Shown piece by piece: positions 8,749 to 16,550 of a DNA stretch of 64,000 nucleotides. The position numbers and the translations under genes are program-made. Source of the stretch: JAHIQC01 sp964565645 (lineage in GTDB: Bacteria; Actinomycetota; Coriobacteriia; Anaerosomatales; JAHIQC01); assembly GCA_964565645.1 (NCBI GenBank), contig CAZMFQ010000002.1, forward strand, positions 206,341 to 270,340, written 5' to 3'. The notes beneath the pieces were generated by a model. The model was not told where the DNA came from. It made no database searches and saw nothing but the letters and a program-made list of their open reading frames with translations. Numbering within the stretch: the stretch's first letter is position 1; the number at the start of each line of letters is the position of its first letter.

Positions 8749-10479
8749 CTACGGCGTCGGAACGGTTGTTGCCGTCTCGTCGACCGACGCCTGGGAACTG
8801 GGCGGGATCTTGAGGTGAGCCACGCTGAACGCGGCCAACTTGCAGAACACAGGAGCGGCTACGACTCCGCCGTAGATCGAGTTCGAGGGCTCGTCCAGGC
8901 TGACGATGATGAGCACCTGCGGGTCCTCGGCAGGGATGAAGCCGGAGAACGATGCGACATACTTGCCTGTGGCGTATCCTCTTCCGTCGGTGCGCGCCTT
9001 CTGCGCCGTCCCCGTCTTGCCCGCGACGGTGTAGCCGGGAACCGCGGCCTCCTTGCCGGTGCCGTCGTCGACGACGGCTCTGAGCACGTGCCGTGTCGTT
9101 GCGGCGGCCTCGGGAGAGATCGCACGACGCTTTGGCCATGAGAGCGACGCCTCGGGATCATCGGGCATGTCCAGGAGGAAGTGCGGCACAGGCAGTTCGC
9201 CACCGTTGGCTATGGCCGACAGGGCCCGCGCGAGCTGGACCCCGGTCATCGAGATGCCCTGACCGAACGGAACGGTCCCGATCGTGGACGCGGACCACTT
9301 GTCGGTCGGAGGAAGCCAGCCTTTGACCTCACCCGGGTAGTCGATGCCGGTCTTCTCGGTCAGCCCGAACCGATCGAAGTAGTCGTACAGGCCCTGGGGA
9401 CCAAGCGCCATGCCGAGTTTGACCGCGCCGACGTTGCTCGAGTTGGTCACGATCTGGGTGAGAGACCAGTTCACGGTACCGCGCGCGTGCGCCTCACCTA
9501 TCGTGCGACCACCCATCTTGAGGGTCGGAGGGAGACTGAACATGCTGTCAGGCTCGTAGAGCCCCTTGTCGATGACCGCCGCCGCGGTGAGCGACTTCAC
9601 CGTCGAGCCGGGCTCGTAGGTGTCGGTGACGGCGCGATTCCTGAGGGCCTGACCCTCGGCCTCGCGATACTTGTTGGGGTCGAATCCGGGCGTGGAGGCC
9701 ATCGCGTAGATCTCGCCGTCGCGCGGATCCATGACGATGACCGTCCCGCTCTTGGCGTTCCACTTCTCCACAGCGGCCGTCAGCTCGACCTGGGCCTGGT
9801 ACTGGATGTCCTTGTCTATCGTCAGGACGACGTTCTGGCCGTCGACCGGCTCCTCGGACTTCATCACTCCGCCCGGGATCGGCCTGCCGAAGGGATCGCG
9901 TTCGGCCAAGATGGTGCCCGGCTCCCCCGCGAGGAGATCGTCGTAGTACTTCTCAAGACCCGCGAGCCCCTGGTCGTCGACTCCCACGAAACCGAGGACC
10001 TGGCACGCCAACTCACCCGAAGGGTAGGTACGCCGGGAGTCCTCCAACAGATCGATGCCCTTGATATCGAGCTTCTCGATCGCGGCGGCCCGGTCCATGT
10101 CCACCTTGCGGGCGATATAGACGAATCCGGCATCCTTGCGCAACTTGGCCTCGTATTCGGCCGCATCCCCACCCAGGATGCCCGCAAGGGCGACCGCGGC
10201 ACCAGCTGGATCCTTGACCGCGTGCGGGGTCGCGTACACCGTCCGCGCCTCCATACTCACGGCCAGTGGCTCACCCTCCCGGTCATAGATCGAACCCCGT
10301 CGCGGCGCGACGGTGATGTCCCGGGTTCGCTGATCCGCCGCCCGCTCGGCGTAGGCCGGGGCGACCACGACCTGCAGGTAGACAAGCCGACCGGCGACCG
10401 CGACGAAGGCGATGACAAGTGTCACCAGAAGAAACGAGAAGCGGCCCGCCTGCGCCGCTTGCTTGCGTCCTCCGCTCAC
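8749..10479 (-). CDS. ftsI: Septal transpeptidase, penicillin-binding protein 2/FtsI family
   Basis: FtsI cross-links septal peptidoglycan and works with FtsW. The 576 residues have one N-terminal membrane segment (about 14-36), a dimerisation domain and a transpeptidase domain with STVK (catalytic Ser292, Lys295), SSN and KTGT (488-491). No PASTA repeats are present; the C-terminus is a short Ser/Thr/Pro tail. The start is GTG at 10479, six bases after AGGAGG. A longer frame reaching 10851 runs through the upstream ftsL-like gene and was rejected. Confidence 0.95.
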   Translation of the reverse strand: MSGGRKQAAQAGRFSFLLVTLVIAFVAVAGRLVYLQVVVAPAYAERAADQRTRDITVAPRRGSIYDREGEPLAVSMEARTVYATPHAVKDPAGAAVALAGILGGDAAEYEAKLRKDAGFVYIARKVDMDRAAAIEKLDIKGIDLLEDSRRTYPSGELACQVLGFVGVDDQGLAGLEKYYDDLLAGEPGTILAERDPFGRPIPGGVMKSEEPVDGQNVVLTIDKDIQYQAQVELTAAVEKWNAKSGTVIVMDPRDGEIYAMASTPGFDPNKYREAEGQALRNRAVTDTYEPGSTVKSLTAAAVIDKGLYEPDSMFSLPPTLKMGGRTIGEAHARGTVNWSLTQIVTNSSNVGAVKLGMALGPQGLYDYFDRFGLTEKTGIDYPGEVKGWLPPTDKWSASTIGTVPFGQGISMTGVQLARALSAIANGGELPVPHFLLDMPDDPEASLSWPKRRAISPEAAATTRHVLRAVVDDGTGKEAAVPGYTVAGKTGTAQKARTDGRGYATGKYVASFSGFIPAEDPQVLIIVSLDEPSNSIYGGVVAAPVFCKLAAFSVAHLKIPPSSQASVDETATTVPTP

Positions 10480-10510
10480 GCGTCCTCCTGGATGGTCACT
10501 GGTCCGGTCC

Positions 10511-11086
10511 TCATCTGGCACTCGCCAGTCCGGCGTCGCCGACAAGGAGAAGCTCCGCTTCGCCCGCCGCCATCTCCATGACCGACTCGAGCATACCCGT
10601 GAATCCTCCCCCGACATCAGCGGCCGAGACCTGAGCGGCCGACTTGCTCGAGGCCGGCTCTTCACCCGTCCGAGCAGATGCCGTCGCCGAATCCGAGGGA
10701 AGACACAGGTAGTCCACCTCGGGAGCAGCCGCCATCTTGAGCGTCGCTCCAGCGATACCCTCGATGCGCGACGGGGTGGCAAGGGCACTCTTATCCACTT
10801 CCAGCAGATCGCCGGTGAGACGCTGCGCCTTGATATCACTCTGCAGCGCACCCGACTCCATGGCCGTCTCAGCGGCGCGCGCGGACAGCATGACCCTGCC
10901 GAGCCCGAAGAGCGTCAGTCCGATCATCACCACACAGGCGACATTGAACAACTCGCGGCAGCGCTGATCGTACCTGGCCGAAGATGCCCGGGCACCCCGC
11001 TTCTTTGCCGAGGAGCCCTTGACGACGCGAAGGCGAGGGCGGGCAGGAACGCCGCGTCCACGCATATCCAGTGCTGGGAGCCCCAT
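10511..11086 (-). CDS. FtsL-like cell division protein
   Basis: The gene sits in the ftsL position between rsmH and ftsI. The 191-residue protein has a basic cytoplasmic N-terminus (about 55 residues), one membrane segment (near 58-78) and a short helical region, as in FtsL, a partner in the FtsQLB complex. Sequence similarity within FtsL is weak, so position and topology are the main evidence. The C-terminal half is longer than usual and rich in Ala, Ser and Gly, and is probably extracellular. The start is ATG 11086 with a strong GGAAGGAGGG site. Frames reaching 11233 overlap rsmH coding sequence. Confidence 0.8.
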   Translation of the reverse strand: MGLPALDMRGRGVPARPRLRVVKGSSAKKRGARASSARYDQRCRELFNVACVVMIGLTLFGLGRVMLSARAAETAMESGALQSDIKAQRLTGDLLEVDKSALATPSRIEGIAGATLKMAAAPEVDYLCLPSDSATASARTGEEPASSKSAAQVSAADVGGGFTGMLESVMEMAAGEAELLLVGDAGLASAR

Positions 11087-11135
11087 TCCGCCCTCCTTCC
11101 TTCCGCACGGCGCCACCGGGGGCGCCTCCGTTTTC

Positions 11136-12068
11136 CTATAGCCTCTCGGCGACACGCAGTTTTGCGCTGCGCGCGCGAGGGTTGCGCTCGATCTCCTCGG
11201 CGCCGGGAACGATCGGCCGACGCGTGAGGACACGGAGTACCGGCGAGACCCCGCACACGCACACCGGAAGCTCCGGCGGACATGTGCAGCCCGAGGCGAG
11301 GCGCGCGAACGTCTGCTTGACGATGCGGTCCTCGAGGGAGTGATAGCTGATGACGCATATGCGGCCTCCCGGGGCGAGCCAGCGGGCCGCGCTGTCGAGG
11401 GCCCTCTCGAGCACCTCGAGCTCCCTGTTGACCTCGATCCGAAGGGCCTGGAACGTCCTGCGCGCGGGATGACCTCCCTCGCGTCTCGCCGCGGCCGGGA
11501 TGGCCGCCTTGATGACGTCGACGAGCTCCCCGGTGGTCTGAAGGGGATGGCGGCCTCGCGCGGCTACGATGAATTCTGCGATGCGCGAGGCCCACCTTTC
11601 TTCCCCGTACTCGCGCAGGATGCGGGCCAGCTGGGATTCCGAGTAGGTGTTGACCACGTCGGCTGCTGTGAGAGGCCCGTTCGCATCCATGCGCATATCG
11701 AGAGGAGCGTCCTCTTGGTATGTGAACCCCCTGTCGGGGAGGTCGAGCTGCGGAGATGAGACGCCCAAGTCGAACAGGAAACCGTCGGCGTAGGGTACTC
11801 CCGCCGCGCTCAGGAGCGTGTCGAGTTCGCCGAAGTTCCCCTTCAGAAGAAGTGCTTGCTGGCCGAGGCGGAGTGTGTCTGATGCTGCGGCAAGTGCTGC
11901 GTCATCTTGGTCGATCCCCACCAGTATCCCGGTGGGTGCGATCGAGTCTGCTATCCGCTTCGCGTGTCCTGCCCCGCCTAAGGTACAGTCGACGATTATC
12001 GAACCGGGGTGCAACGATAGGTGCTGCGTGACCTCGGCCAGCAAAACTGGGGTATGCCGGTATTCCAT
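11136..12068 (-). CDS. rsmH: 16S rRNA (cytosine1402-N4)-methyltransferase RsmH
   Basis: RsmH (MraW) methylates N4 of C1402 of 16S rRNA with S-adenosylmethionine. The 310 residues begin with EYRHTPVLL, followed by the SAM-binding loop DCTLGGAGHA, then FDLGVSSPQLD and, in the last third, the motif ISYHSLEDR. ATG 12068 is chosen over the in-frame TTG at 12074 because AGGGA lies six bases before the ATG. It follows mraZ by nine bases, the standard pair at the head of dcw clusters. Confidence 0.97.
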   Translation of the reverse strand: MEYRHTPVLLAEVTQHLSLHPGSIIVDCTLGGAGHAKRIADSIAPTGILVGIDQDDAALAAASDTLRLGQQALLLKGNFGELDTLLSAAGVPYADGFLFDLGVSSPQLDLPDRGFTYQEDAPLDMRMDANGPLTAADVVNTYSESQLARILREYGEERWASRIAEFIVAARGRHPLQTTGELVDVIKAAIPAAARREGGHPARRTFQALRIEVNRELEVLERALDSAARWLAPGGRICVISYHSLEDRIVKQTFARLASGCTCPPELPVCVCGVSPVLRVLTRRPIVPGAEEIERNPRARSAKLRVAERL

Positions 12069-12077
12069 TGTCAATCC

Positions 12078-12515
12078 CTAGAGCAGGCCCGCGTCGGCCA
12101 GCTCCTTCGCGAGGTCCTCGATCGAATCGGAGTCCTCGCCCGCCTTGTACGCATTCCAGGCCTCGGCATCCCAGATCTCGATGCGGTTGCCGTTGCCCGT
12201 GACGGCGACGTCCTTGGTGAGCCCCGCGTACTCACGGAGCAGCGACGGGAGTGTGATCCGCCCCGCCGAGTCGAACTCCGTCTCAGTGGCGCCCGAGGTG
12301 AAGAAGCGGCGCACCTTGCGGACGCGCGGATCGAAGTCCGCCCGAGAGGTCAGTTCGGCGACGAACTCGTTGTACTCGTCGGCGGGATACACATAGAGAC
12401 ACGAGTCGAGTCCCTGCGCGACCACGATCTTGCCCGGCATCTCGTTGCGGAACTTGGCGGGCAGCGATACGCGTCCCTTTGCGTCCAGCGTGTGCTGGTA
12501 GTCGCCCAAGAACAT
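12078..12515 (-). CDS. mraZ: Transcriptional regulator MraZ
   Basis: MraZ is a ring-forming DNA-binding protein of the SpoVT-AbrB fold that controls its own operon in several bacteria. The 145 residues start MFLGDYQH and contain both family signatures, DAKGRVSLP and DSAGRITLP, one in each of two AbrB-like repeats. The ATG at 12515 has a GGGGGGAGG site eight bases upstream. Longer frames extend into the promoter region and are not supported. The upstream promoter carries paired GTGG boxes, which are likely MraZ sites. Confidence 0.97.
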   Translation of the reverse strand: MFLGDYQHTLDAKGRVSLPAKFRNEMPGKIVVAQGLDSCLYVYPADEYNEFVAELTSRADFDPRVRKVRRFFTSGATETEFDSAGRITLPSLLREYAGLTKDVAVTGNGNRIEIWDAEAWNAYKAGEDSDSIEDLAKELADAGLL

Positions 12516-12593
12516 CTCTCTGCCTCCCCCCGCTGCGCTCGATGCCGGTGGCCCCTCGGCCCTCCCGTGGATGAGTCTTTTCTCACCGACGAC

Positions 12594-12677
12594 AATGTAT
12601 GCCACTTCATCCCACTTTGCAACCCCTGCATGGGATTCCATGACACCTGCGTGACACCATGTTCCACGATGCCCCAC
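12594..12677 (-). promoter_or_regulatory. mraZ/dcw promoter with two pairs of GTGG boxes (putative MraZ operator)
   Basis: On the minus strand a TTGCAA -35 (12617-12622) and a TACATT -10 (12594-12599) are 17 bases apart. The spacer holds AAGTGGGATGAAGTGGCA, two AAGTGG boxes exactly ten bases apart (GTGG at 12612-12615 and 12602-12605). A second ten-base-spaced GTGG pair lies upstream (12674-12677 and 12664-12667). Known MraZ operators are short GTGG/TGGG repeats about ten bases apart, so repression by MraZ is the natural reading. This is inference from pattern and position. Confidence 0.6.
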
Positions 12678-12815
12678 GAGTCGCACCACCGCCGGCCTCT
12701 CGAACTTGCAGGAACCTGTGAACCCGGTGCCTGCGGCACGCGTCCTACCCATGACAGAAGGCAGGGAGAAGGTCCTTGACAGCGAACACAGGTGACGAGG
12801 GTGCGAACGCGGGTG

Positions 12816-12845
12816 TTGCCGCCATCTCGCACGAACGAGTAGAAT
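12816..12845 (+). promoter_or_regulatory. Promoter of the small membrane peptide gene
   Basis: TTGCCG (12816-12821) and TAGAAT (12840-12845) are 18 bases apart, about 40 bases before the ATG at 12887. The same form (TTGCC, 18 bases, TAGAAT) occurs upstream of pilM. No other promoter-like pair lies close to this gene. Confidence 0.5.
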
Positions 12846-12886
12846 CACACGAGACTTGTCGGGCATGACGGAGGTGACTCTCACCG

Positions 12887-13018
12887 ATGACTCCGAATAT
12901 CGCGAGCCCCATCTTCAACACTCTCGTACTGGCTTTCTTCGTCGTCATTGCGATCGCCGTGGCCATGGGCGCATACGCTGCGACGCAGATGAAGAAGCTC
13001 GAGGACAAGGACAAGTAG
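12887..13018 (+). CDS. 43-residue single-pass membrane peptide, unknown function
   Basis: The ORF begins MTPNIASPIFNT and ends in a Lys/Asp/Glu tail (KKLEDKDK). Residues 12-33 form one hydrophobic helix rich in Ala, Val and Phe, so the peptide should span the membrane with a charged cytoplasmic tail. GGAGGTGA precedes the ATG, at a rather long spacing of about 12 bases. It has its own promoter upstream and a clear terminator downstream, which supports a real single-gene unit. I do not recognise a family. It is divergent from mraZ. Confidence 0.65.
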   Translation: MTPNIASPIFNTLVLAFFVVIAIAVAMGAYAATQMKKLEDKDK

Positions 13019-13051
13019 TTCCTCCTCTGAGCACTGTCGCTGTCGAGTCGA

Positions 13052-13092
13052 CCGGACGCCTTGCCGCACGCGGTAGGCGTCCGGCGTGTTTT
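13052..13092 (+). terminator. Rho-independent terminator after the small membrane peptide gene
   Basis: A perfect 10-bp stem (13052-13061 pairs with 13075-13084, CCGGACGCCT/AGGCGTCCGG) is followed by GTTTTCC. It lies 34 bases after the stop codon and just before the lipoprotein gene's ribosome binding site. Confidence 0.75.
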
Positions 13093-13122
13093 CCGGGCCG
13101 ATATGCCAAGGAGGCACACGTG

Positions 13123-14181
13123 ATGAACACAAGAGCATCCCATCGTGGTTTCGCGAGGACGGCCCTGGTGGCACTGATGCTCGCGGCCCTGATGGTGTTA
13201 CCGGGCTGCGCACTGGCCGAGTCCATCGGCTCGCGCTCAGCGGGAGGCGACGGATCCACAGGAATCGCTATCGCCCCCTCGCCGCCCGAGATGGGCGCCG
13301 CCGACTCCGCGGCCAAGAACAGCCAGGAGAGTCTCGCCTACGATGCCGCCCCCTCGACCGAAGCGCAGAACCTGACGGCTGTCGGCGCCGACGCGGCGGC
13401 CGTGCCTTCCGCGGAACGACTCGTGGTCCGATCCATGGACGTCAGACTCAAGGTGGATGATGTCGAATCAGCTGCGATCGCCGTCCGCAAAGCGGCGGAG
13501 AAGCGCAAGGGCATCGTGGTGGACTTCCAGGTCAGCACGGATGACGGCGTCCCAGTCTACCGTCCCTATGCCGAAGGCGACGCGCTCGCCGACGGGACCG
13601 CGCTGGCCGGATACATCACGGTCCGCGTGCCCGCCGATCAACTGACCTCCTTCAGCGAGGAGATCGCCGGTCTCGGAAAGGTGCTCCGGCAGGCGGAGAA
13701 CGAGCAGGACGTCACCCAGGAGCATGTCGATCTCAAAGCGCGTCTCGTCAACCTGCAGGCGACCGAGGCTCGATTGAGGGAGTTCTTCGACAAGGCCAAG
13801 AACGTGACCGAGATGCTCGCGATCGAACAGGAACTCTCGCGTGTCCGTGGCGATATCGAGTCGCTGCAGGCGCAGATCGCCTACCTGGAGCGTCAGGCCG
13901 CGATGTCGACCGTCACGATCGAACTCACGGGTCCCGCACCGATCGTTCAGCCCGCGGGCGAGGACTGGGGGTTCGCCGAGGCGCTTCGTCAGTCACTCCG
14001 AGGCTTCGTGGGCACGATCAACATCCTGATCGTACTGGCGGGCACACTCGCTCCGCTGCTCATCATCGGCTACCTGGTGTTCCTTGTGGTCCGCAGCCTC
14101 GTACGCAGACGTCGCGAGCGCCGGACGGATCCGAGCGCGACTGACCCCTCGATCGACGAAAGCGCTTCCCCGACGCCATAG
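13123..14181 (+). CDS. DUF4349 family lipoprotein
   Basis: The 352-residue protein has a lipoprotein signal ending LPGC (Cys29), a low-complexity linker, then the DUF4349 domain (from about residue 105) with a long helical segment of coiled-coil type before a C-terminal membrane helix (about 299-328) and an Arg-rich tail. DUF4349 proteins are envelope-associated with no assigned biochemical role. ATG 13123 has AAGGAGG eight bases upstream; the adjacent GTG at 13120 is possible. No close functional partner is visible; the next gene is convergent. Confidence 0.85.
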   Translation: MNTRASHRGFARTALVALMLAALMVLPGCALAESIGSRSAGGDGSTGIAIAPSPPEMGAADSAAKNSQESLAYDAAPSTEAQNLTAVGADAAAVPSAERLVVRSMDVRLKVDDVESAAIAVRKAAEKRKGIVVDFQVSTDDGVPVYRPYAEGDALADGTALAGYITVRVPADQLTSFSEEIAGLGKVLRQAENEQDVTQEHVDLKARLVNLQATEARLREFFDKAKNVTEMLAIEQELSRVRGDIESLQAQIAYLERQAAMSTVTIELTGPAPIVQPAGEDWGFAEALRQSLRGFVGTINILIVLAGTLAPLLIIGYLVFLVVRSLVRRRRERRTDPSATDPSIDESASPTP

Positions 14182-14208
14182 GATCACACGCGACACCGTT
14201 GAGACGGC

Positions 14209-14502
14209 CTACGCCGAAGGCGGAGCCTCCCCGGGGCCACCATGGGGAGGCTCTGTCTGCGCCACCGCGGAATCATCGCGTCGACGCCCGGCGACGTACG
14301 CAAGCGCCAGATAGCCGAGGAACACGAGGATTCCTGCGAGAGCCGGGACTACGAGCAGCTCACTGACCACATCGAGACCCTGAGCACCTGGCGCTCCGGA
14401 GGCGCCGACGACGCTGAGCCACGCACCCGCCGCGGTGCCGAGTGCGACGCCCACAGCCCACGTCGAGGCCCAGAACACGCGCGATCCGGCAGGTGCCGTC
14501 AC
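14209..14502 (-). CDS. Small two-helix membrane protein, unknown function
   Basis: The gene begins four bases after the last ABC permease gene (GTG 14502, with GAAGGG eight bases upstream), so it is probably the final member of the nucleoside transporter operon. The 97-residue product has two hydrophobic helices (about 8-33 and 43-75), then a charged tail with Pro and Gly. I recognise no family. The strong hairpin at 14223-14253 lies inside its last codons. Confidence 0.7.
   Translation of the reverse strand: MTAPAGSRVFWASTWAVGVALGTAAGAWLSVVGASGAPGAQGLDVVSELLVVPALAGILVFLGYLALAYVAGRRRDDSAVAQTEPPHGGPGEAPPSA
14223..14253. terminator. Strong hairpin between convergent genes
   Basis: A perfect 10-bp stem GAGCCTCCCC/GGGGAGGCTC with an 11-base loop lies 42 bases after the plus-strand lipoprotein gene and inside the 3' end of the convergent minus-strand gene. 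Neither side has a U-tract, so it may act as a barrier or RNA-stability element and not as a classical terminator. Confidence 0.45.
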
Positions 14503-14506
14503 GCGA

Positions 14507-15460
14507 TCAGCCCTTCTCGTACGGCACGCCGACCGCAGCCGGGGCCACCGCACGGCCCATGACGCCGGCGAGGACGACGACCGTCAGGATGTAGGGAAGC
14601 ATGAGGAAGAACTGAGAGGGTATCGTGATGATCTCGCGCAGAAGCTGCAGTTTGATCTGGAGCGCATCCGCGAAGCCGAACAGCAGCGACGCCAGATACG
14701 ACCCAATGGGGGTCCACCTGCCGAAGATGTTCGCGGCCAACGCGATGAAGCCGCGCCCGTTGGTCATGCCGTCCGTGAACGATCCGACCTGCTCGAGCGA
14801 GAGGTTGGCGCCGGCGAGCCCGCCGAGCGCACCGCTCATGAGAACCGCCACGTAGCGACCGCGCACGACTGAGATTCCCACGGTGTCCGCAGCGCGCGGG
14901 TGCTCACCCAAAGCACGGAGCCGGAGTCCCCACCTGGTGTTGAACATCGCCCATTGGCCGACAAGCGCGATCACGATCGCCATGTACACGATCGGCGTGT
15001 AGCTCAGGAACACGGTCTCCACCCATCTCCAGACCTCGCCCATCGCGCCGCCGGTGGGGCCTGCGATATCGAAGACAGGCTGCAGGCGCGTGACCGGATC
15101 GGTGGTGCCGGGACGGCCGAAGATGACCTCCATGAAGAAGCCGGTCAGACCGGCGGACAGGATGTTGATCGCGGTGCCGGAGACCACCTGGTCGGTCTTG
15201 AGGTTGATCGAGGCAAACGCATGCAAGGCGGAAAGCAGCATGCCGGACAGCACCGCAACGGTCACGCCGATCCACGGACTGCCGGTCAATGCGGTACCGA
15301 CGACCCCCATGAACGCGCCGAAGAGCATCATCCCCTCGAGCGCGATGTTCACGACACCGCTGCGTTCACAGATCGCACCACCGATACCCGCAAGGGCGAG
15401 AGGCGTCGCGATGCGGACCGCCGAGGCGAAGAGATCGGGAGTGATGATGTCACTGAACAC
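14507..15460 (-). CDS. Nucleoside/simple-sugar ABC transporter permease (NupQ/YufQ type)
   Basis: The 317-residue membrane protein belongs to the branched-chain/nucleoside permease family (BPD_transp_2). A typical stretch is ICERSGVVNIALEGMM near the N-terminus, followed by about eight to ten membrane helices. The start is GTG 15460, overlapping the upstream permease stop by 11 bases, with GGGGAGG six bases before. With the second permease, the double ATPase and the BMP lipoprotein it forms an importer probably specific for nucleosides; substrate is inferred from family only. Confidence 0.92.
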   Translation of the reverse strand: MFSDIITPDLFASAVRIATPLALAGIGGAICERSGVVNIALEGMMLFGAFMGVVGTALTGSPWIGVTVAVLSGMLLSALHAFASINLKTDQVVSGTAINILSAGLTGFFMEVIFGRPGTTDPVTRLQPVFDIAGPTGGAMGEVWRWVETVFLSYTPIVYMAIVIALVGQWAMFNTRWGLRLRALGEHPRAADTVGISVVRGRYVAVLMSGALGGLAGANLSLEQVGSFTDGMTNGRGFIALAANIFGRWTPIGSYLASLLFGFADALQIKLQLLREIITIPSQFFLMLPYILTVVVLAGVMGRAVAPAAVGVPYEKG

Positions 15461-16550
15461 CTTCGACCTCCCCTCTCCTGAACGGGCGCAATATGAGGTG
15501 AGCGAGCTGCTCGGCGGCCACGAGGAAGATCACGAGGCCCTGGATGATGAGGATGACCTTCTGCGGTACGTCCGCCTCCAACTGCATGGTGCCGGCCCCC
15601 GCTGAAAGGGCGCCGAACAGGATCGCGGCCGGGATGATCCCGAGCGGGTTGTTCTTGGCGAGGAGTGCGACCGCGATGCCGGTGAAGCCGAAACCGGACG
15701 AGAACTGGTCGAAGAGTTTGTAGTGCACACCCATGACCTCGGTGGCGCCGGCCAGACCGGCCAGACCGCCTGAGATGCACAGGGACTTGACGGTCGTGGC
15801 GGCCACGGAGATGCCGCCGGTCTCAGCGGCGAACAGGTTGAAGCCGACCGCGCGGGCCTCGTAGCCGAGCGTGGTGTACTTGAGCAACCACCACATGACC
15901 GCAGCGAGCACGATGCCCACGATGAAACCGAGATGCACGCGTGAGTCGGCGAGGAACGGCAGCATCTCGTGGAGCTTGGGAAGCGTCGACTCGACGGGCA
16001 ACTGGACGGTCTGCGGGATCTGTCCCGGGTTCTTGAGCGGGCCTGTCACGACCCAGGAGACGAAGTACCGAGCGATGTATGTGAACATCATCGTCGTGAT
16101 GACCTCGTGGGCGCCGACACGTGCCTTGAGCAATGCAGGAATGAACGCCCATGCCGCTCCGGCAAGCGCGCTTGCCACGAGCAAGAGCACGATGCTTATC
16201 GGGCGCGGCATACCCGCAAGGAGCAGTCCGAGCCAGGCCGCCATCAGTCCACCCATGAAAAGCTGGCCTTCGGCGCCGATATTGAACAGGCCGGCCCGGA
16301 AACCGTACGCGACCGCCAGTCCCGTGAACATGAGCGGGGTCGAGCGCAGCAACGTCTCACCGAACTGGCGCCCGCTGCCGAACGCCCCTTTGAACAAGGC
16401 GGAGAACGCGGCGATCGGGTCGTACCCGACTGCGGCGATTATGGCCGAGCCGATGAGCAGTGCGATCGTGACGGACACGAGCGGCGTGGCGACCTGCTCT
16501 GCCACGTTGCGCAGGAGTGCCCCGCGCTTCTCGTTGGCAGGAGTGCTCAC
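15450..16550 (-). CDS. Nucleoside/simple-sugar ABC transporter permease (NupP/YufP type)
   Basis: This 366-residue permease is the larger of the pair, with a cytoplasmic N-terminus of about 25 residues and roughly ten membrane helices. FNIGAEGQLFMGG is the family's conserved loop. The start is GTG 16550 in a GTGA overlap with the ATPase stop. It pairs with the smaller permease downstream, as in BmpA-NupOPQ systems. Confidence 0.93.
   Translation of the reverse strand: MSTPANEKRGALLRNVAEQVATPLVSVTIALLIGSAIIAAVGYDPIAAFSALFKGAFGSGRQFGETLLRSTPLMFTGLAVAYGFRAGLFNIGAEGQLFMGGLMAAWLGLLLAGMPRPISIVLLLVASALAGAAWAFIPALLKARVGAHEVITTMMFTYIARYFVSWVVTGPLKNPGQIPQTVQLPVESTLPKLHEMLPFLADSRVHLGFIVGIVLAAVMWWLLKYTTLGYEARAVGFNLFAAETGGISVAATTVKSLCISGGLAGLAGATEVMGVHYKLFDQFSSGFGFTGIAVALLAKNNPLGIIPAAILFGALSAGAGTMQLEADVPQKVILIIQGLVIFLVAAEQLAHLILRPFRRGEVEGVQ

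Larger units (their letters stand above)
12516..12886. other. 371-base divergent intergenic region
   Basis: No gene is visible here. The region carries the mraZ promoter and its GTGG boxes on the minus strand, and the separate promoter of the small membrane peptide on the plus strand. A consensus-like TTGACA at 12776-12781 (plus) has no matching -10 at the right distance. The mraZ leader downstream of its predicted promoter is about 70 bases long and has no obvious hairpin. Confidence 0.6.
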
